Shown piece after piece: positions 58,837-64,000 of a stretch of DNA of 64,000 nucleotides. Under the pieces are notes generated by a model. That model ran no database searches, was not told the origin of the DNA, and saw nothing but the letters and a program-made list of their open reading frames with translations. Position numbers and translations under genes: made by a program. Source of the DNA: Ptiloglossa arizonensis (Eukaryota > Arthropoda > Insecta > Hymenoptera > Colletidae); contig NC_135051.1 in assembly GCF_051014685.1 (NCBI RefSeq), forward strand, positions 8,637,557 through 8,701,556, given 5' to 3'. How positions within the stretch are numbered: position 1 is the stretch's first letter; each line of letters opens with the position of its first letter.

Positions 58837-59330
58837 GAGAGCATCGACGATACTATCGAGAATTACGGGCAGCCCTCGCCTCGCCAGAGTCGTCGATTCG
58901 TCCCGTGGTCGTTCCTCGAGAAAATCGCCAGAGTCCGGTATATCGCGTACGGGGGTTGCGGTGCGCGAGAGGGTGGGTTACACAAGTTCCCAGAGGGGGA
59001 GAGCAACATTTTTCTACCCCTCTCTGTCCGCGAGAACCCCTTCCGAGTATCGCGCGGAAGCACGCCCACCGAGAGCGTTGGTGGGGAACTCGGTTCTCGA
59101 TAGGGGACGCCGAGGATGCTGGCGTCGGTGGCGTTGGCGGTGGTGGAGGCGGTGGAGGCGGCGGCGGTGGCGGCGGCGTCGGCGGCGTCGGCGGCGTCGG
59201 CGGCAGTGGTGGTGGTCGTCGTCGGTGCTGGCGAGCCAAGTCCGAGCGAAACGGCGTCAGTACTACTGTCGCCAGCATCACGAGCGCAGCCACGAGGCCG
59301 AGACATGGACATACTGGGTATGTCCGTTAG
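58837..59330 (+). CDS. candidate exon with poly-Gly run; - strand alternative exists
   Basis: After the acceptor at 58836 one + strand frame stays open to TAG at 59328-59330 and encodes a run of Gly and GGV repeats from the GGC/GTC triplets, then KSERNGVSTTVASITSAA. In the same register the - strand has an ATG at 59342, preceded two codons upstream by TAG. It opens a 160-codon frame starting MLDFLTDIPSMSMS and containing Thr6, (AAD)n and Ala/Thr runs. The - strand reading has a defined start and normal composition but no good donor; the + strand reading has a strong acceptor but no start. Only one can be right; no family is recognised. Confidence 0.22.
59117..59220. repeat. GGC/GTC triplet repeat
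   Basis: GGC, GGT, GTC and GGA triplets in one phase, including three tandem GTCGGCGGC-type units. Confidence 0.9.
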
Positions 59331-59468
59331 AAAGTCAAGCATGCGCTACTTAGCCTCTTCGCTTGCTCTTGTTGATTCGGCCGCGATACTCGCGCCAAGT
59401 TTTCGTCGTTCGATCGATGCGTAGTATCGCGCGTACTGGAGCCCGTCCCGACGCGTAAAATTCGAGCA

Positions 59469-59492
59469 CGCCGACGACGCCGACGACGCCAC
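59469..59492. repeat. GCCGACGAC tandem repeat
   Basis: A 9-bp unit (GCCGACGAC) repeated about 2.5 times. Confidence 0.75.
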
Positions 59493-62400
59493 GGTTTCTC
59501 CGTCCACGCCTTTATTTTCTATTTCCTATTTCCGTTTCGTGCGAGATACCGAACACGGGACCGGGCTCCAGATCGACGCACCGACCACCGCTTGCACCCC
59601 GTAACACCGAACGGATTCAGGTACTGTCGATCAACCATATATAACTCGATACCCGACACGAGTACACGCTTTGCACGGTTTCTTTGCTTTTACGAATCGC
59701 GTCGCGCTGGACGTCCGCTCGACCCCGCTTCGGGTACGTTCCCGAGTGGAGAAACAACGAAATACACGATTCACATTTGCGCGCCACGATCGTTCGATGG
59801 ACGCGCAAACTGCACTGCGGCGGATCCTCGAATTTCGAAAGAAAATCGCGACCAACCAGCGTCGAGCTCCAATCGGGCTAACGCTCGCGTTGCGAACCGA
59901 CTCGCGAGTTCTCCGAAGCGACGCTTCTCCCTGTTTCGTCCGGTCTACGGACGGATATTGTTCCGCGGTATTGTTCGCCGAACGAAATTCGAACCACTCT
60001 CCGGTTTCCAAAGGGAAGAAAAAGCCGAGTACGAGTTTCGATGGAAAACAACCACTTGCCGCGATATCCGAGTTAAAGGAAGTTTGCTCGTTATCTCTTC
60101 GTTTCGCCTTGGAACGCGCTCGAATTTCGTATTCGTGGCAAAACTCGGCCACGCTGTTCCTCATTGTTTCGAAATAATGAAAAACGCGCGTCGAATACCA
60201 TTTCGCCGCAAAGATTCGCACTCTCGTGCTCTTGAGGTTCCCTTTGCCTGGAAATTCTCCAGCCACTCCCATTTTCCACGGTCCCCCTTGTGTTTCGGGA
60301 GTAGGCCCACATTTAGCGGGCCCGCCGCGTCGTTGTGTCTCTCTCTATCCCCCTGGAAGGAATATTTACGATCGTTACGGGGAGGAAAATCATCGATTTC
60401 CGAGGGGAGGGGGTTGGAAATCGAATACCGGACAACCAGGGGGACGGGGGCGGGAACGGAGGGAAATTTTCGCTTATTCGACGAAGCTGGTCACGTAACG
60501 AGCGCGAATATATGCGCGACGGGAACGCGCGAAATCGATTGTCCATCGTGGAAAGAGTTCGCGAAAAACGTGACCGTCGTGAACCGAACGAGTCTCTGTT
60601 TGCCGGGGAAATTAATTTCGGTGGCACGCTTCGCGAAACGCTCTTCGAAAATCACCGACACTCGTTGCACGCGACGGACCGGCTTGGTTTTCGATCGTTC
60701 GTAATTTCGATACTCGAAATTTACCCCGAAAAATCGACCGGTCGGAAAAGGGGATCGACGAGATCTCGAGGCGATTCGCTCCGAAAGACTATAGTTTCTA
60801 CGAGACGAGTTGTACGGAAACGCGGAGAATTATACTCTCCCTTGAAACGAAGCGGCTAGGAAAGGAGGTCGACTCGAAATCGAGGGGGATTAAAATCGCC
60901 CGGTTGGCAACTTCCAGAACGTTTGCAGCTCGAAATAGAAATTCGGTTCGCGAAACGGATTACCTAACGTCCGTTAGCGGAGAGTCGACCGCTCTTACCT
61001 GTTCGTATCCCGTCCGGTAGCAAAATATCGTCCCTGGTGGATTTAATCGGGAACGATTGCGACCGAACTCCCGCTTCTACGATTCGCGAACGCGTTTACA
61101 ACGATACGACCGCGAGTACCCCGTTTTTCGAACGTTCTCGTCGGCCGCAATCGTCGAACGATAACCGCTCCCTTTACGAGGCGAACGAAACCTTCGTCGC
61201 GGGAAATTTCCCGCGTTTTTCGGCTCGCTGCTCGAATTTACGGAGAAGCCGCGCCATCGTGGACGCGATGTTCGCAAGGTATGGGTCGTAACGGCGTCGA
61301 TTCGCGAACCGGAATTTCGCGGACGCTTTCAACGCGACGATAAAGGCCGGTGTAATCGCTAAATTGTTCCTCGTTCGCGCGGTTGTTATTAAACGTCGCG
61401 TCGTACCGTTGAAACGAAAGAGAAGATGGTCGGCGAGAGAAGAAAAAATGAAACAAAGGGACGAATAAACGGAGAACTTTCACCGAACGGAACGATCGGG
61501 GTGCGCGTTCGTAATAAAGAGCACTCGGACGCGTTCGATGTTTCATCGTTGAATTTATCGAGAACCCGCCGAGCGAGATTTTGCAGCGAGCAAACTCGAG
61601 CTGCAAAAATTTTCGTACAAACGACCGGGCCGTTTCAGCCGCGCATAATTTAATCGAATCAACCAACACCGGCGCAACGCGACACGGAATATGGAATTCG
61701 GTTTATTCATTGGAATCCAATTACAAACAGAGCCGCGATTGATTCGTTAAATATGTGCTTCAAAGTTCCTTGGTAGCCCGTAACGTTTTGCGTACACTCG
61801 CGTTTATCTCGTTCCCTTACAAACCGCGGTTCGTCTCTCTTTCTCCTACCGTGGAGGGGAAAAGAACGTATCCACGTTAACGAACTTTTCAAAGACAATG
61901 CGCAAAGGTGTTCCTGAGAACACTTACGAAACAACGATAACGATACCGACATTGGTATCTGTCTACAGGGGAAGAGACCATTCGTCGCGAAAGAAATCTA
62001 CAACGAGAGTAACGACGAAAGCCGAGACGAGGCAAGATCTTCCTCCTCGGGTAACTTTAATTGTTCGCGTCTTTAAAACCGTGGAGGAACGCGCGGCAAA
62101 TATTTCGCGCTTGTATCGTCTTACGAAAGCTCGTTAAAATCAAAGTCGACCGTTCGAGATTTTAACGAGAGTGCTTCGAAACGCTAACGACCGTTTCGTT
62201 TGTAACCGGTATCGTGGATCGACGAGTTCGAAAATTTACTCGGGAGGACTAGGCGAGTTTCTAAATTGCATAATACCGGCGGTTGTGTTTGCGCGGAACA
62301 GAGCAGCCGATCGGCGGAAGTTAGGATCAAAATCGATGCTGCGAACTTTCGAGAACGACGATCCGAAGAAGTTTCCCTCTGAATTTTGCGCAAGACGGTA

Positions 62401-64000
62401 ACGATCGTCGCGCGATTTCTGACGTTCGTTGCGGGTAAGCTTCTCCGAGGAACACGCGTAACTTTGCCACGATACCCTGGCCGGAAACTCTCGACGACGA
62501 AGCTCCAAGAATTTCCCAGCCGAGGAATCTCAAACGTTCCAACGACCTGCGGTCGACGCAGCTATCTTCGTCGTTAATTTGTTCAACCGTTCCCCGGCGT
62601 GACGCAATTCGTCTCGCGACGAAATCGTCCAAGACGATCGATAGGTACATCCGTTGCTTCCTCCGTCCCAAGCACATGGGAATTGGTCACGGATCGACTC
62701 GTCTTTCGAACCTTTTCATATTCGCCTCTGTCGATCTTGGGGTTCCAGCGACCCTCCGTACAGTGGACCGGCTCCTCTCGAAATTTTCCAACACCTACCG
62801 TTGCTCTTCGGTACTCTCCGAAGAATAAACGAGAGTGCTAATTAGCAAGGTAGCCCGTGTCGCGTCGTGCACGCGCTGCTCGTCGAGTTTCGGTGTAATT
62901 AACGACCGAGTCGAAAAGGCGGCCGCTATCGACAACCGTCGAGGCTTCGACGAGTCTGGAATTAATTCGATTCCGGCGATGATAAAGGTTAATTACGCGC
63001 GCGATGGGGGAACGTCGATCGCCGGAAGCTTCCCTTCTGGATAGCAATTCGGTCGGTTGGACCTTCGAACGGACCCGAAACGATCGACGGAAGCATCGTT
63101 TTTCGAAGAAAAAAACAGCCACGCGAAGCTGCCCGTTCCGCTCGTGGCGAGGAAGATCTCCGTTCGTCGAACTTGCCCGATTTACCGGGATCCCGAGGGT
63201 CACGTGCGTGCCAGAACGTGCAATTAGAATCGCTTAATCGTTAGATCGAAGCGACCCGATAGCGTTCACGCGAGAGAACTCGGAACTATACAATTAATCC
63301 TCGAACGCGGGGATTATCCTTATCCCGACGTAGCAATAATTCTTGGTGTATTTTGCTCCGGGCTAGCGGGCGCGCTTATCGCGCGCGCTTCGACCCGTTC
63401 AAGCGGTCGGGGAATAATTTAAAAAGATTATCTATCCGAAAGTGTTCGAGTTCCGAGCGAGAGGAGATCTCGCACGTTTCTGAAAAACCGACTCGCTATT
63501 TTCGGAAACGTCGAAACCCACGGTGGAAAATTACGCGGCACGGCGCACACCGTCCGGTTTTTAATCCGGCGGTGGAATCTAGGCGACGGTTCGTGGGCCG
63601 AAAAGCCACACCGGAAATCGCTTAATTCGTATTCAAGGATCGACGGCACGGCCCGATCGACTGGCATGCGATCCCACCGTCACGTGTCAGATTTCGCTGA
63701 ATTGCCGAGGTTTCCCTTCGACCGACCTCGACGGGTTATGCGTCACAAAAAGTAGATTCTTTACGTGCACAAGCTGGCCTACTTCTCCCTACCCGAACGC
63801 TCGGAGCTTCGAGCGTTCGCCTTGGTTCGCGAACGAGAGAGACCCACCGCGTCAGCGGTTCCACGGGCCGCGCTCGACCTGGCCAATAACGAAAAAAAAA
63901 AAATAAACAATTATCGCTCGCGAGCTACGGCCGACGCAACCTGCGCGAATTCGTCCACCGAAACCCACCCCCGTGGATTTCCATAGGGAAGAACCACCGA
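59493..64000. other. CpG-rich region, no supportable gene
   Basis: Contains TATATAA at 59638 without an initiator, a pyrimidine run near 60322-60345, AATAAA words at 61464, 61513 and 62822 without matching stop codons, and a GTAAGC word at 62434. The 370-codon + strand frame at 59592-60704 has background composition. Confidence 0.45.

Noticed and set aside
59592..60704. 370-codon + strand frame
   Set aside because: Background composition, no promoter, splice or poly(A) support.
1..64000. Conserved microRNAs, snRNAs, rRNA and SRP RNA
   Set aside because: I looked by eye for the mature sequences or core motifs of common insect families and found none. Covariance-model searches were not possible.

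Overview
The window looks like nuclear DNA from an insect, most likely a hymenopteran. This is inferred from its visibly GC- and CpG-rich base composition (TCGA/CGCG words everywhere), short eukaryotic microsatellites, a TATA plus TCAGT insect-type core promoter, AATAAA signals next to possible 3' ends, and the absence of any bacterial operon structure. I recognise no conserved protein domain, rRNA, snRNA or known microRNA. Because CpG-rich DNA is poor in stop codons, several reading frames are often open at once, so open frames alone are weak evidence. I list only those backed by a second signal (promoter, splice site, poly(A) signal or codon-phase pattern), at low to moderate confidence. Most of the window reads as intergenic or intronic sequence.

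Layout: (1) 366-1205, a well-formed promoter (inverted CCAAT pair, TATA, TCAGT initiator), a possible first exon with a GTAAGC donor, a short open frame and AATAAA. (2) 6988-7076, a degenerate tRNA-Gly(CCC)-like sequence with box A, box B and T runs. (3) 7270-9066, microsatellites, an octamer/TAATTA cluster, a + strand candidate terminal exon with poly(A) signal and a - strand open frame facing it. (4) 11.3-14.7 kb, the most unusual part: about 1.2 kb of imperfect triplet repeat, an AT-rich stretch, an array of 146-bp tandem repeats each carrying a 28-bp perfect palindrome centred on TGACGTCA, a fold-back inverted copy, a compact - strand TATA/TCATTC promoter with its own AATAAA in a GC-rich core, and one more repeat fragment. 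Its base composition differs sharply from its surroundings and it resembles a nested mobile-element or satellite insertion. (5) 15.2-16.3 kb, a candidate - strand gene end with matching splice sites and poly(A) signal. (6) 16.3-55 kb, mostly featureless CpG-rich DNA with microsatellites, two juxtaposed acceptor/donor sites, a 72-bp in-phase tandem duplication, a POU-type MORE-like site and several weakly supported open frames. (7) 55.2-59.5 kb, coding-like segments and homopolymer-coding GGA/GCA/GCC triplet runs next to a strong acceptor.

No cooperation between genes can be inferred, because no gene here can be named. The 146-bp array and its flanking mini-promoter are the best candidates for something undescribed.
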